The translations under genes were made by a program, and so were the position numbers. DNA of 64,000 nt, taken from assembly GCF_030409055.1 (NCBI RefSeq), contig NZ_CP116619.1, forward strand, positions 3,883,628 through 3,947,627. The letters run 5' to 3'. The notes beneath the pieces are model-generated. The model did no database searches, had not been told where the DNA came from, and was given only the letters and a program-made list of their open reading frames with translations. The number at the start of each line of letters is the position of its first letter. The first letter of the stretch is position 1. Of this stretch, positions 56,183 through 64,000 are shown piece after piece. This DNA is from Trichocoleus desertorum NBK24 (GTDB taxonomy: Bacteria; Cyanobacteriota; Cyanobacteriia; FACHB-46).

Positions 56183-57472
56183 TTAAGGGTAAAGCCCGCG
56201 ATCGCTAACCGCTTGGGCTACTCGTCCCACAGCCAGAGTGTAGGCTGCTAAGCGGAGTGGAACTTGGCGGTTTTGGGATTGCTGCAAGACACGCTGGAAG
56301 GCAAGAACCATCAAGCTTTCCATTTCGCGGTTCACCCGTTCCTCGTCCCAGAAAACGTAAGATAGCCCTTGCACCCATTCCAGATAACTTACGACCACGC
56401 CGCCTGCGTTAGCGAGGATATCAGGAAAGACTGTAATGCCTCTTGCTTCCAAGGCTTGATCTGCAGCTAACGTCACGGGGCCATTGGCCGCTTCTACGAC
56501 GATCTGAGCCTTGACTTGATCGACATTAGCTTCAGTAATTTGGTTTTCTAAAGCCGCTGGAATCAGGACATCGCAAGGCAGGAGTAAGAGATCATCATTG
56601 CTAATCGCTGTGGAGCCTGGAAAGCCAACCAAGCTTTTATGATTTTCGGCGGTGTAAGCGAGTAAGGCAGGAATATCCAGACCAGCGTCAGCAAATAGAC
56701 CGTTGGTGCTGGTAGAGACGGCGAGAATCCTAGCGCCAGCTTCGTACAGTAACTGAGCGGCTGAGCGGCCAACATTGCCGAATCCTTGGATGACAATGTG
56801 GGCACCTGCCAACGACTTGCCTTGAGCCGCCAAAGCTTCCCGGACTGTGATCATAACGCCTCGGCCTGTAGCCATTTCTCGCCCACGAGAACCACCAATG
56901 GAAAGGGGTTTACCAGTCACTACGCCTGGGACAGCGTGGCCCACGTTCATAGAGTAGGTGTCCATCATCCAGGCCATCTCTCGTGCCGAAGTACCAACAT
57001 CGGGGGCGGGAATATCAACTGAGGGGCCAATATCTTTGATTAACTCGCTGGTGTAGCGGCGGGTAATGCGTTCTAGCTCACCGATGCTGTAATTACTAGG
57101 ATTAATCGCAATTCCCCCTTTTGCACCGCCATAGGGAATGCCTAAGAGGGCACACTTCCAGGTCATCAGCATGGCCAGAGCCGAAACTTCTCTTAAAGTC
57201 ACGGCGGGGTGATAGCGCGTACCGCCTTTGTAGGGGCCGAGGACGTCACAGTGCTGAACTCGGTGACCTGCCAGAACTTGTACAGTACCGTTATCCAGTT
57301 TGATGGGAATGGAAACGGTGACAACTTTACGAGGATGGCTCAAGATGGCCTGCAAACCAGCATCTAGTTGGAGTTCTCTAGCCGCTTCGTCTAGATAGCT
57401 ACAGGTTTGATCTAAGGGACAAATGTGGGCAGGTGAAGCAGGTTCTAAAGGCAGGACTGATGGTGAACCCAT
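56183..57472 (-). CDS. gdhA: glutamate dehydrogenase (Glu/Leu/Phe/Val family)
   Basis: Interconverts glutamate and 2-oxoglutarate with ammonia. Substrate-binding part HRVQHCDVLGPYKGGTRYHP and YGGAKGGIAINPSNYS (catalytic Lys region), SVDIPAPDVGTSAREMAWMMDTY; NAD(P) Rossmann part IVIQGFGNVGRSAAQLL; ILANAGGVVVSYLEWVQG. 429 aa fits hexameric enzymes. ATG at 57472 has GAGAGGA six bases upstream. Cofactor preference is not decided by eye. Confidence 0.94.
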   Translation of the reverse strand: MGSPSVLPLEPASPAHICPLDQTCSYLDEAARELQLDAGLQAILSHPRKVVTVSIPIKLDNGTVQVLAGHRVQHCDVLGPYKGGTRYHPAVTLREVSALAMLMTWKCALLGIPYGGAKGGIAINPSNYSIGELERITRRYTSELIKDIGPSVDIPAPDVGTSAREMAWMMDTYSMNVGHAVPGVVTGKPLSIGGSRGREMATGRGVMITVREALAAQGKSLAGAHIVIQGFGNVGRSAAQLLYEAGARILAVSTSTNGLFADAGLDIPALLAYTAENHKSLVGFPGSTAISNDDLLLLPCDVLIPAALENQITEANVDQVKAQIVVEAANGPVTLAADQALEARGITVFPDILANAGGVVVSYLEWVQGLSYVFWDEERVNREMESLMVLAFQRVLQQSQNRQVPLRLAAYTLAVGRVAQAVSDRGLYP

Positions 57473-57737
57473 AACATTCCTCTCACAATCGCAGTCTCTC
57501 TGCGAACTGGGTATCTATCCGTAGCCTAGCCTTCTCAACGGGGATCATTCTGGGTTTCGGTAAAATTCGTTACATTTTGTCTGGAGCAAAAATGCTGGAC
57601 AGGGTAGTTGCCAGATCATAAGTGGTAGCGATCGCTAGAATTTTCATTAGAGCTGGTACTGGCAAAATAGCGATCGCGACAAGAACTAGAGTTGCCCTAA
57701 CTCGCTCTGCATTTAAAGCAACCCTACAAGCAGCAAA

Positions 57738-58313
57738 ATGTCACGCATTGAGCAAATTTTGAATTTCTGGTTTGGTATCCCAGAATCTGCGAGTTATGGC
57801 AAAAGCCGCAAGATTTGGTTCTCCAAAGATCCAGAGTTTGATCGAGATGTGACCGATCGCTTTCTGCCCGATTACGAAGCGGCAGTCGCTGGTAACTACG
57901 ATGCTTGGAGAGCCTCGCGTGATGGTTGTTTGGCGTTGATTTTGCTGTTCGATCAGTTTTCGCGCCATATCTTTCGGGGCGATCGCCGCGCTTTTGCGAC
58001 GGATGCTCAAGCTTTAGCAACGGCTCAGCACGCGATCGCGCAAGATTTTGACCAAGCCTTATTGCCAGTGCAACGGATTTTTATTTACTTACCCTTTGAG
58101 CACAGCGAGAATTTAGAGCACCAGCGCTTATCGGTAGAACTGTTGCGGCAACTGAGTGATGTGGTTGAAATAGCAGATAGGTTTCCCTACGCGGTTCGTC
58201 ACAAAGAAATCATTGAACGATTTGGGCGTTTTCCCCACCGCAATCAAATTTTGGAGCGTACTACCACCCCTGAGGAAGCGGAGTTCTTGAAGCAACGCGG
58301 CTCATCGTTTTAG
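57738..58313 (+). CDS. DUF924 family protein
   Basis: 191-aa helical protein. The start SRIEQILNFWFGI, FLPDYEAAVAGNYDAWRAS, LALILLFDQFSRHIFRGDRRAFATDAQALATA and FIYLPFEHSENLEHQRLSV are the usual landmarks of this family, which has a TPR-like fold and no settled function. Divergent from gdhA and 50 bp upstream of the recD2-like gene on the same strand. Confidence 0.9.
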   Translation: MSRIEQILNFWFGIPESASYGKSRKIWFSKDPEFDRDVTDRFLPDYEAAVAGNYDAWRASRDGCLALILLFDQFSRHIFRGDRRAFATDAQALATAQHAIAQDFDQALLPVQRIFIYLPFEHSENLEHQRLSVELLRQLSDVVEIADRFPYAVRHKEIIERFGRFPHRNQILERTTTPEEAEFLKQRGSSF

Positions 58314-58363
58314 GTTTTTTAAGATCAGATTTTGGTAGCTGTTGACAGGGTTATCGAACTATT

Positions 58364-60601
58364 ATGTCCACTTCTTCACCATCCTATGGACAAGCAAATG
58401 CCGCCTCATCGGCTCAAACCGAGCAACTGCAAGGAGTGGTGGAGCGTCTGACTTTTCATTCGGAAGAGTCGGGCTATACGGTCGCTCGGTTAAAGGCTCC
58501 GCGAGCCAGGGACTTGGTGACCATTGTGGGCACCTTTCCTAATATTCAAGCGGGCCAAACGTTGCAGATGCAAGGGCTATGGCGAGATCATCCCAAGTTT
58601 GGTCCTCAGTTTGAGGTGACTTATTACCAGGAGACCAAGCCCGCCACCCTGACAGGAATTGAGAAATATCTAGGGAGTGGCCTGATTAAGGGGATTGGCC
58701 CTGTGACTGCTAAGCGAATTGTGGCGCACTTTGGCCTAGAAACTCTAGAGGTGATTGAAAATCAGTGCGATCGCCTGGGAGAAGTGCCGGGTATTGCTAA
58801 GAAGCGGGTCAAAATGATTCAGGCGGCTTGGGAAACGCAAAAGGCGATCAAAGAGGTGATGCTGTTTCTCCAAAGTCACGGCGTTTCTACCACCTATGCC
58901 GTCAAAATCTATAAGCAGTATGGGGCCGAATCGATCGTCACGGTTACTAATAACCCCTATCAGTTGGCAACTGATGTCTATGGCATTGGCTTTGTCACCG
59001 CAGACGCGATCGCCCGAAATCTCGGTATTGCCCCAGATTCAGAATTTCGCTACCGCAGCGGTCTGTTGCATGTTTTGTCAGAGGCCAGCGAGGAAGGGCA
59101 CTGCTTTTTACCGCAGCTAGAGTTGGTAGAGCGCACGGTGCAACGATTAGCCTTGAGCGATCATGAGCCAGATCCGGAGCAAATCTCGGCGATCGTGACC
59201 CAAATGGGTTTGGAAGATCAATTGGTAATGCAAGGTGGCTCTGGCGAGTTACAAGGTCAATTTATTTGCTATAAACCTGCCTTCTTCCAAGCCGAGACCA
59301 ATATGGCAGAGCGGTTGCGGCAATGGTTGCAGCGCCCAGTCACAGTGGATTTGCCCAGAGTCCAAGCGTGGATCGACCGCTTTACAGCCAAAACTGGATT
59401 GGCCCTTTCTGAGCAACAACGTCAAGCCGTAGAAATGGCAGCAAGCCAGCGGGTGTTGATTTTGACTGGAGGCCCAGGTTGTGGCAAAACTTTTACCACA
59501 CGAACGATTGTGGCGCTCTGGAAAGCGATGGGTAAGGCGATCTCATTGGCTGCCCCCACCGGACGGGCCGCCCAACGGCTGAGTGAAATGACCGGACAGG
59601 AAGCCAAAACGCTACATCGTTTGTTGGAGTTTGATCCGAAAACTTTTGGCTTTAAGCGTGGTTACGACAATCCTCTAGAAACTCAGGCGGTGATTGTAGA
59701 CGAATCCTCGATGTTAGATTTGTTTCTCGCCAATTCCTTGATCAAAGCTGTGCCACTGGATGCCCAAATGCTGCTTGTAGGTGACATCGATCAGCTACCC
59801 AGTGTGGGTCCAGGCAATGTGTTGCGGGACTTGATTCGATCGAAACAGGTGCCAGTCATTCGGCTCACAGAGGTGTTTCGGCAAGCTCAAGCGAGTCACA
59901 TTGTTCAAAACGCCCACCGGATTAATCAAGGACAGGTGCCGCAACTGGAACCCGTTTCTGCCGCTCCACAAACTGACTGCCTTTGGTTAGGGGCACCGCA
60001 GCCAGCAGACGGTGTTCAGGCGATTCATGACCTGATTAACGACTTGATTCCTCAATTGGGGTTTGTCCCCGCCCAGGATGTGCAGGTTTTGTGCCCCATG
60101 ACGCGCGGCGAAGTAGGAACTCGGAATCTGAATACGGTATTGCAACAGCTGATTAACCCGCCCTATAGCGGCAAAACTGAGACTACTAGAGGCGGCATGA
60201 TCCTACGAGTCGGCGATCGCGTGATTCAACAAGTGAATGACTACGATCGGGAAGTGTTTAACGGAGACTTAGGAATAATTGCTGCGATCGATCCTGAAGA
60301 TCAAGAAGTAACGGTGCGGTTTGGCGATCGCCTCATTAACTACGATCGCGCCGACTTAAATGAAATCACCTTGGCGTGGGCTGTTACAACACATAAAGCC
60401 CAGGGCAGTGAGTATCCGGTTGTGATCTTGCCCTTATATTTGCAGCACTACATGATGCTGAGTCGCAACTTACTCTATACTGCGCTCACTCGTGCTAAGC
60501 AATTAGCCATTTTGGTCGGGCCGAAGAAGGCGATCGCGATCGCGGTGAATCAAGTTAAGGATCAACAGCGTTACACAGCCCTGGCTCGTCGCTTGAGGTA
60601 G
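58364..60601 (+). CDS. recD2: RecD2-type SF1 DNA helicase
   Basis: 745-aa 5'-to-3' helicase of the RecD/TraA family. N-terminal OB/HhH region (LQGVVERLTFHSEESGYTVARLK, GIGPVTAKRIVAHFG, VPGIAKKRVKMIQ) then SF1 core: Walker A LTGGPGCGKTFTTRTIV near residue 367, AAPTGRAAQRLSEMTG, VDESSMLDL, VGDIDQLPSVGPGNVLRDL, and VTTHKAQGSEYPVVILP near the end. No RecB/RecC genes nearby, consistent with stand-alone RecD2 acting in genome stability. Confidence 0.95.
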   Translation: MSTSSPSYGQANAASSAQTEQLQGVVERLTFHSEESGYTVARLKAPRARDLVTIVGTFPNIQAGQTLQMQGLWRDHPKFGPQFEVTYYQETKPATLTGIEKYLGSGLIKGIGPVTAKRIVAHFGLETLEVIENQCDRLGEVPGIAKKRVKMIQAAWETQKAIKEVMLFLQSHGVSTTYAVKIYKQYGAESIVTVTNNPYQLATDVYGIGFVTADAIARNLGIAPDSEFRYRSGLLHVLSEASEEGHCFLPQLELVERTVQRLALSDHEPDPEQISAIVTQMGLEDQLVMQGGSGELQGQFICYKPAFFQAETNMAERLRQWLQRPVTVDLPRVQAWIDRFTAKTGLALSEQQRQAVEMAASQRVLILTGGPGCGKTFTTRTIVALWKAMGKAISLAAPTGRAAQRLSEMTGQEAKTLHRLLEFDPKTFGFKRGYDNPLETQAVIVDESSMLDLFLANSLIKAVPLDAQMLLVGDIDQLPSVGPGNVLRDLIRSKQVPVIRLTEVFRQAQASHIVQNAHRINQGQVPQLEPVSAAPQTDCLWLGAPQPADGVQAIHDLINDLIPQLGFVPAQDVQVLCPMTRGEVGTRNLNTVLQQLINPPYSGKTETTRGGMILRVGDRVIQQVNDYDREVFNGDLGIIAAIDPEDQEVTVRFGDRLINYDRADLNEITLAWAVTTHKAQGSEYPVVILPLYLQHYMMLSRNLLYTALTRAKQLAILVGPKKAIAIAVNQVKDQQRYTALARRLR

Positions 60602-60814
60602 TAGCAAACTCAAGACGCTAAACTGCTTTTCCCTAAGCTCTTGGAGACTAAACCTCAGCAAAAACTTTCGGTCTTGAGAAGATTTCTTGGAAAAATTATT
60701 TAGGGATAGAGTTAGAAACATGTCAGTCTGATTACAACCCCTGGCTGCAAATCTTTTAAACTAGATAACAAACCTTGAGAGCTGTTAGGTTTCAGTGCAG
60801 GCTAAATAGTCATT

Positions 60815-61411
60815 ATGATTGAGATTCTAGCCGCGCTCTCCGCTTCTTCGGCAGCAGGTTTGAGAGTTGCTTTGCCGCTATTGATCATTGGGTTGCTGCA
60901 AGGCGAAAATTTGTGGTCTCGCGTGCCAGTCTTGTCTCATGTTCCACCCCCTGTAGTGATTGGGGTGTTAGTGAGTTGGTCCTTAGTAGAAGTCTCAATC
61001 TCGAAGCGGCGGTTAGGGCAGCGGGCTTTACAGATCGTTCAAGTTATCTTTAGCCCCATTGTCGGCGCTTTGATGGGGATGGCGATCGCTCGCGTCGCTG
61101 AGATGCCAACGTGGTTGGTAGGGCTGATCGGTGTCACTGGGGGGCTACTAGCATTAGTCTTACAACTCGTGCAAATTGGATGGTTTTACCGCTTACGCAA
61201 GCTACCGCTTTGGATGGTTTTTGCTCAAGATAGCCTGTGTGTCATCTTAGTCCTCTTTGCTTTCGATGCCCCCCGCCAAGGTGGACTCATTGCCTTATTG
61301 CTGCTGTGGCTGGCTATTCGGAGTTCTAAAGAGTGGCGGCGCTGGTATGTCGAGCAAGCTCATCCTAGCGATCGCAAGCGGCCTCGGCGACACAAGCGAG
61401 AACCAGATTAG
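60815..61411 (+). CDS. DUF4126 membrane protein
   Basis: 198 aa, about four to five membrane helices (ILAALSASSAAGLRVALPLLIIGLLQ; IFSPIVGALMGMAIARVAE; LVGLIGVTGGLLALVLQLVQIG; CVILVLFAFDAPRQGGLIALLLLWLA) and a basic tail (KRPRRHKREPD). The DUF4126 signature AAGLRVALPLL lies near the start. Function unknown. Confidence 0.87.
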   Translation: MIEILAALSASSAAGLRVALPLLIIGLLQGENLWSRVPVLSHVPPPVVIGVLVSWSLVEVSISKRRLGQRALQIVQVIFSPIVGALMGMAIARVAEMPTWLVGLIGVTGGLLALVLQLVQIGWFYRLRKLPLWMVFAQDSLCVILVLFAFDAPRQGGLIALLLLWLAIRSSKEWRRWYVEQAHPSDRKRPRRHKREPD

Positions 61412-61431
61412 CCAAGGTTATCTGGCCCGAT

Positions 61432-61463
61432 GCGAGAGTCCAGTGGTTTAGGTTGCCTCTCGC
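61432..61463. terminator. hairpin between convergent genes
   Basis: GCGAGAG/CTCTCGC (7 bp) with an 18-base loop, between the DUF4126 gene and convergent hemH. Confidence 0.4.
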
Positions 61464-61488
61464 TTTCACAATCCTTGTAATGATCAAA

Positions 61489-62661
61489 TTAAAGCAACCC
61501 CACAAAGTGCAGAGGGCCATGACCACTGATCAGTTCGATCATCAGCGCAATGAAGCCCAGCATGGCAAGTCGGCCATTCCAAACTTCTGCCGCAGTCGTC
61601 ATACCCCACTCCCAGCGCTCTTGGGGGTACATCCTCACCATCTTTTTCATTTGGGTGACTTGAGACAAGGCAATGGGGGGAGCATCCAACGCCTCGACGA
61701 CGAGATTTGCTAAGTCTTCAATAAAGCCAGGATGGGTATCGAGAGCAGGAACCCGCTGGAAATGATGAATCCCCGATTCTTCTGCTAACTCTCGGTACTC
61801 AATATCGATTTCCTGCAAGGTCTCAATATGCTCTGAAACGAAGCTAATGGGAACAACAGCCAAATCTTGAATGCCTTGGGCTCCTAGTTCCGCGATCGCA
61901 TCTTCGGTGTAAGGCTTCAGCCACTCTACTGGACCCACTCGGCTTTGGTAGGCTAGGGTGTGGGCATTGGGTCGATTGAGGGTTTGCATAATCAGCGCTG
62001 TGCATTCCTCGATCTCCTTCTGGTAAGGATCGCCCGCTTCTTCCACATAACTGACGGGAACACCATGAGCGCTGAAGAAGATATGCACCTGCTCTGGGTT
62101 AGGAAATTTATCTAGTTCCTGAGCAATCAACTGGGCCATTGCCTGAAGATAACCAGGACGGCTGTACCAAGACGCTACCGTTGTGTATTCAATTTGGTTG
62201 AGAGCAGGGTCTTCTTGCCAAAGTTTCTCTAGTAAGCGGAAGCTAGAGCCACTAGTGCTGATGGAAAACTGAGGGTATAAGGGCAGAATGACTAGCTTTT
62301 CAATTTGATCCCGCTTGATGCGAGCGATCGCCTCCTCGGTGAAAGGATGCCAGTAGCGCATCCCAATATAGACTGAGGCGTTGTGTCCTTTCTGTCGCAA
62401 TGAGTCTTGGATCGCTTGAGCCTGAGCTTCTGTAATGCGCCGTAGAGGGGAACCGCCGCCAATCTGACTATAGTTTTCCTGGGACTTCTTGGCCCGACTC
62501 GTGGCGATAAACCAGGCTAGAGGCTTCTGCAACCAGGGGAAGGGCAGTCGAATAATCTCTGGATCGGAGAATAGGTTGAACAGGAAGGGACGGACATCCT
62601 CCAGTTGATCAGGCCCACCTAAATTGAGTAATAGAACGCCAGTACGACCCATTGTGGTCAC
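61489..62661 (-). CDS. hemH: ferrochelatase with C-terminal chlorophyll-binding-like helix
   Basis: Inserts Fe(II) into protoporphyrin IX, the last haem step. Core: [77 protein letters not shown] (catalytic His), [19 protein letters not shown], and [21 protein letters not shown]. The C-terminal extension ends in [20 protein letters not shown] and one helix: an LHC/HLIP-type helix (ExxNxRxxM) as in other cyanobacterial and plastid type 2 ferrochelatases. 390 aa. Confidence 0.96.
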   Translation of the reverse strand: MTTMGRTGVLLLNLGGPDQLEDVRPFLFNLFSDPEIIRLPFPWLQKPLAWFIATSRAKKSQENYSQIGGGSPLRRITEAQAQAIQDSLRQKGHNASVYIGMRYWHPFTEEAIARIKRDQIEKLVILPLYPQFSISTSGSSFRLLEKLWQEDPALNQIEYTTVASWYSRPGYLQAMAQLIAQELDKFPNPEQVHIFFSAHGVPVSYVEEAGDPYQKEIEECTALIMQTLNRPNAHTLAYQSRVGPVEWLKPYTEDAIAELGAQGIQDLAVVPISFVSEHIETLQEIDIEYRELAEESGIHHFQRVPALDTHPGFIEDLANLVVEALDAPPIALSQVTQMKKMVRMYPQERWEWGMTTAAEVWNGRLAMLGFIALMIELISGHGPLHFVGLL

Positions 62662-62981
62662 GATCCCCCTACCCTCTCATGTTTGTTACTGATTTTAACA
62701 ATTAATTCCCTAAGCCCGTTTGAAATCACGGTTCTGAATTTCTGAATTTCTGACTTTAATAACTAAAGTATGTATATTTCAAGTTTTTAGAAGATTTACA
62801 ATTCCTGCCAACTATTAGTTTGCCATGACTAATGCCAATCAATCGCTTGATGCGAAAATTCTTCAAGGTAGAGAGAAACTTTTTGCAGGACGCGATCGCA
62901 AATTTTGGCTTGAATTTCCCGCTCAGTCGCACAGTCCACTTGGCAATCAAAACGTTTAAGCAGACTCAGTAGATCGCAAAT
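62662..62981 (-). other. 320-bp interval between hemH and transposase
   Basis: AT-rich near hemH. A 51-codon open frame on the minus strand (62829-62981: ICDLLSLLKRFDCQVDCATE then REIQAKICDRVLQKVSLYLE, ending EFSHQAIDWH) lies directly downstream of the transposase stop in the same frame. It looks more like coding sequence than noise and may be the 3' remnant of a gene broken by the transposon, but I do not recognise the family. Confidence 0.35.
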
Positions 62982-64000
62982 TCATTCCAGAGCGGGTAAG
63001 TAGATGGCTGTGATGACTGGAAAATGCCGCTCCACTGCCTGGGACAGGAATTCCAGCATTGTCTTGAGTGCAAACACTTCTCGGTAAACCACTCGTCCTC
63101 CTCGTTGCGCCCAACTGATGAAGAACCACAGCAAATACACCCAAAGATTGACCAGGACAAACGCTAGAGCAACAAACAAAAAGCGCGTTACAGGATTTTT
63201 ACTCGTGGTGCGGATGCGACACTGGTTCTTGATCCTGTAGCTGGTTTCAATGCCAAAACGATCTCTGTAATGTCGATGGGTCTGGTGTAGGGCAATCTTC
63301 ACCCGGTGCAGTACATAGACAGTGTATTGAATCCCATGCTTGCCCTTGAGCCCTTTGTAATAGTTACAAATGACCCGCATCTGACAGTTGACCGAACCAT
63401 ACTGGGGGCTGTTGAGGGTGTAGCGGGTCTGGTAGCTGCGCCGTCCCCTTAGCAGTTGACGGGTTCCTCCAGTTTTGCCCCGAATCACCGCAGGCATCAG
63501 GAAGGGAATCTGTAATGCCTTCAGCCAACGGATGACAGGGACACTATAAAACCCTCGGTCCAGGTAAAGCCGTTTGACCCGGACTCGCAGCGGACTCAAC
63601 CTTGCTAGCAGATAAGTTAGGGTCGCCACTAAGGTTTCCTGCCGATGCACTGCATGAATCCCCAGGGTCACACGTTTGTGACGACAGACGACATAGACGG
63701 TGGCATAGGCGAAGAATGAGGTAGTTCCAGCTTTAGCTTGAGAGCGGTAGATGTAGGGAGCCTCCACCTCACTCGGGTTGCCGTAGTAGGGAATCAAGTG
63801 TAAGTCGATAGCAAGGCGATGCTTTTTTCTGCGAATCTTGGGTGGAATTCGGCTTTGCAGCGCCGCATTAAGTTGGCTCTCGAAGGTCGCCATCTCATCT
63901 AATTTGTCCAAGTGATAGCGGATACCATTACCACTAGGCACGCCTTGTAAGCGTTGAGCCGTGTGTTCGATGCTATCCCCTCGACTGGCAGCGCGTAGCA
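62982..64000 (-). mobile_element. IS4-like DDE transposase, 5' end outside window
   Basis: DDE transposase with DLHLIPYYG (first Asp), RLYLDRGFYS (second Asp) and YRDRFGIETSYRIKNQ (a Y-x2-R-x3-E signature like IS4-superfamily enzymes). The minus-strand frame is open past the GTG at 63941 to the window edge (L-R-A-A-S-R-G-D-S-I-E-H-T-A-Q-R-L-Q-G), so the real start is to the right; the shorter start is not credible. No terminal inverted repeat was identified; one end lies outside the window. C-terminal helices (FLFVALAFVLVNLWVYLLWF) are intact, so the element may be recent. Confidence 0.85.

Overview
This window is chromosomal DNA from a cyanobacterium. The evidence is photosystem I genes (psaF, psaJ, psaL), a ferrochelatase with a chlorophyll-binding tail, a Tic22 homologue, a plastid-type (Ycf52-like) acetyltransferase, a CtaA-type copper ATPase, and very frequent HIP1 octamers (GCGATCGC) inside and between genes. 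Gene content and PSI gene order resemble filamentous, Leptolyngbya- or Trichocoleus-like lineages, but I cannot fix a genus from sequence alone. Most of the window is ordinary core genome in short, mixed-strand operons.

Layout: (1) 1-5.9 kb: end of a phasin-like gene, a membrane-anchored FKBP isomerase, a glycosyltransferase, glyoxalase II, rplI and dnaB. (2) 5.9-8.7 kb: two repeat proteins on the minus strand, a pentapeptide-repeat protein and a protein with four copies of an unrecognised module carrying a WEND motif. (3) 8.8-12.6 kb: a decayed dihydroorotase (pyrC) remnant, lepB, a dihydroorotase-like gene lacking expected metal ligands, and a tandem histidine phosphatase. (4) 12.9-20.5 kb: a CPBP protease, small membrane proteins, ctaA, and three tandem FHA-domain genes. 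(5) 20.9-30.8 kb: tmk-holB, pyrD, a multi-GAF kinase-like protein, secA and a dihaem cytochrome c. (6) 31-41 kb: acetyltransferases, a degenerate histidine kinase, tsaC, prmC, tic22, a lipoprotein amino-acid-binding protein, tRNA-Pro(UGG) and tsaD. (7) 41.1-45.8 kb: psaF-psaJ-psaL, then gmk, remA-like and rqcH-like genes. (8) 45.9-50.4 kb: a likely non-coding RNA with promoter and perfect terminator, an MpaB-like oxygenase, metF, trpS, and an orphan metal-transport permease. (9) 50.6-55.1 kb: exopolysaccharide genes (glycosyltransferase, priming sugar transferase, gmd, fcl for GDP-fucose). (10) 55.3-56.1 kb: a two-gene cassette of a glycine-rich membrane protein and a small PD-(D/E)XK nuclease-like protein. 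(11) 56.2-64 kb: gdhA, DUF924, recD2-like helicase, DUF4126, hemH, and a transposase running off the right edge.

The observations most worth following are the membrane protein/nuclease pair at 55.3-56.1 kb, the psaFJ-psaL order with a proline-rich PsaL loop (a combination linked to tetrameric PSI), the ncRNA candidate at 45.9-46.0 kb, the four-copy WEND protein, the FHA triplet, and the broken pyrC next to a ligand-poor dihydroorotase homologue. I see no CRISPR array, no rRNA and no complete prophage. All function calls rest on motif and family recognition by eye; no database search was run.
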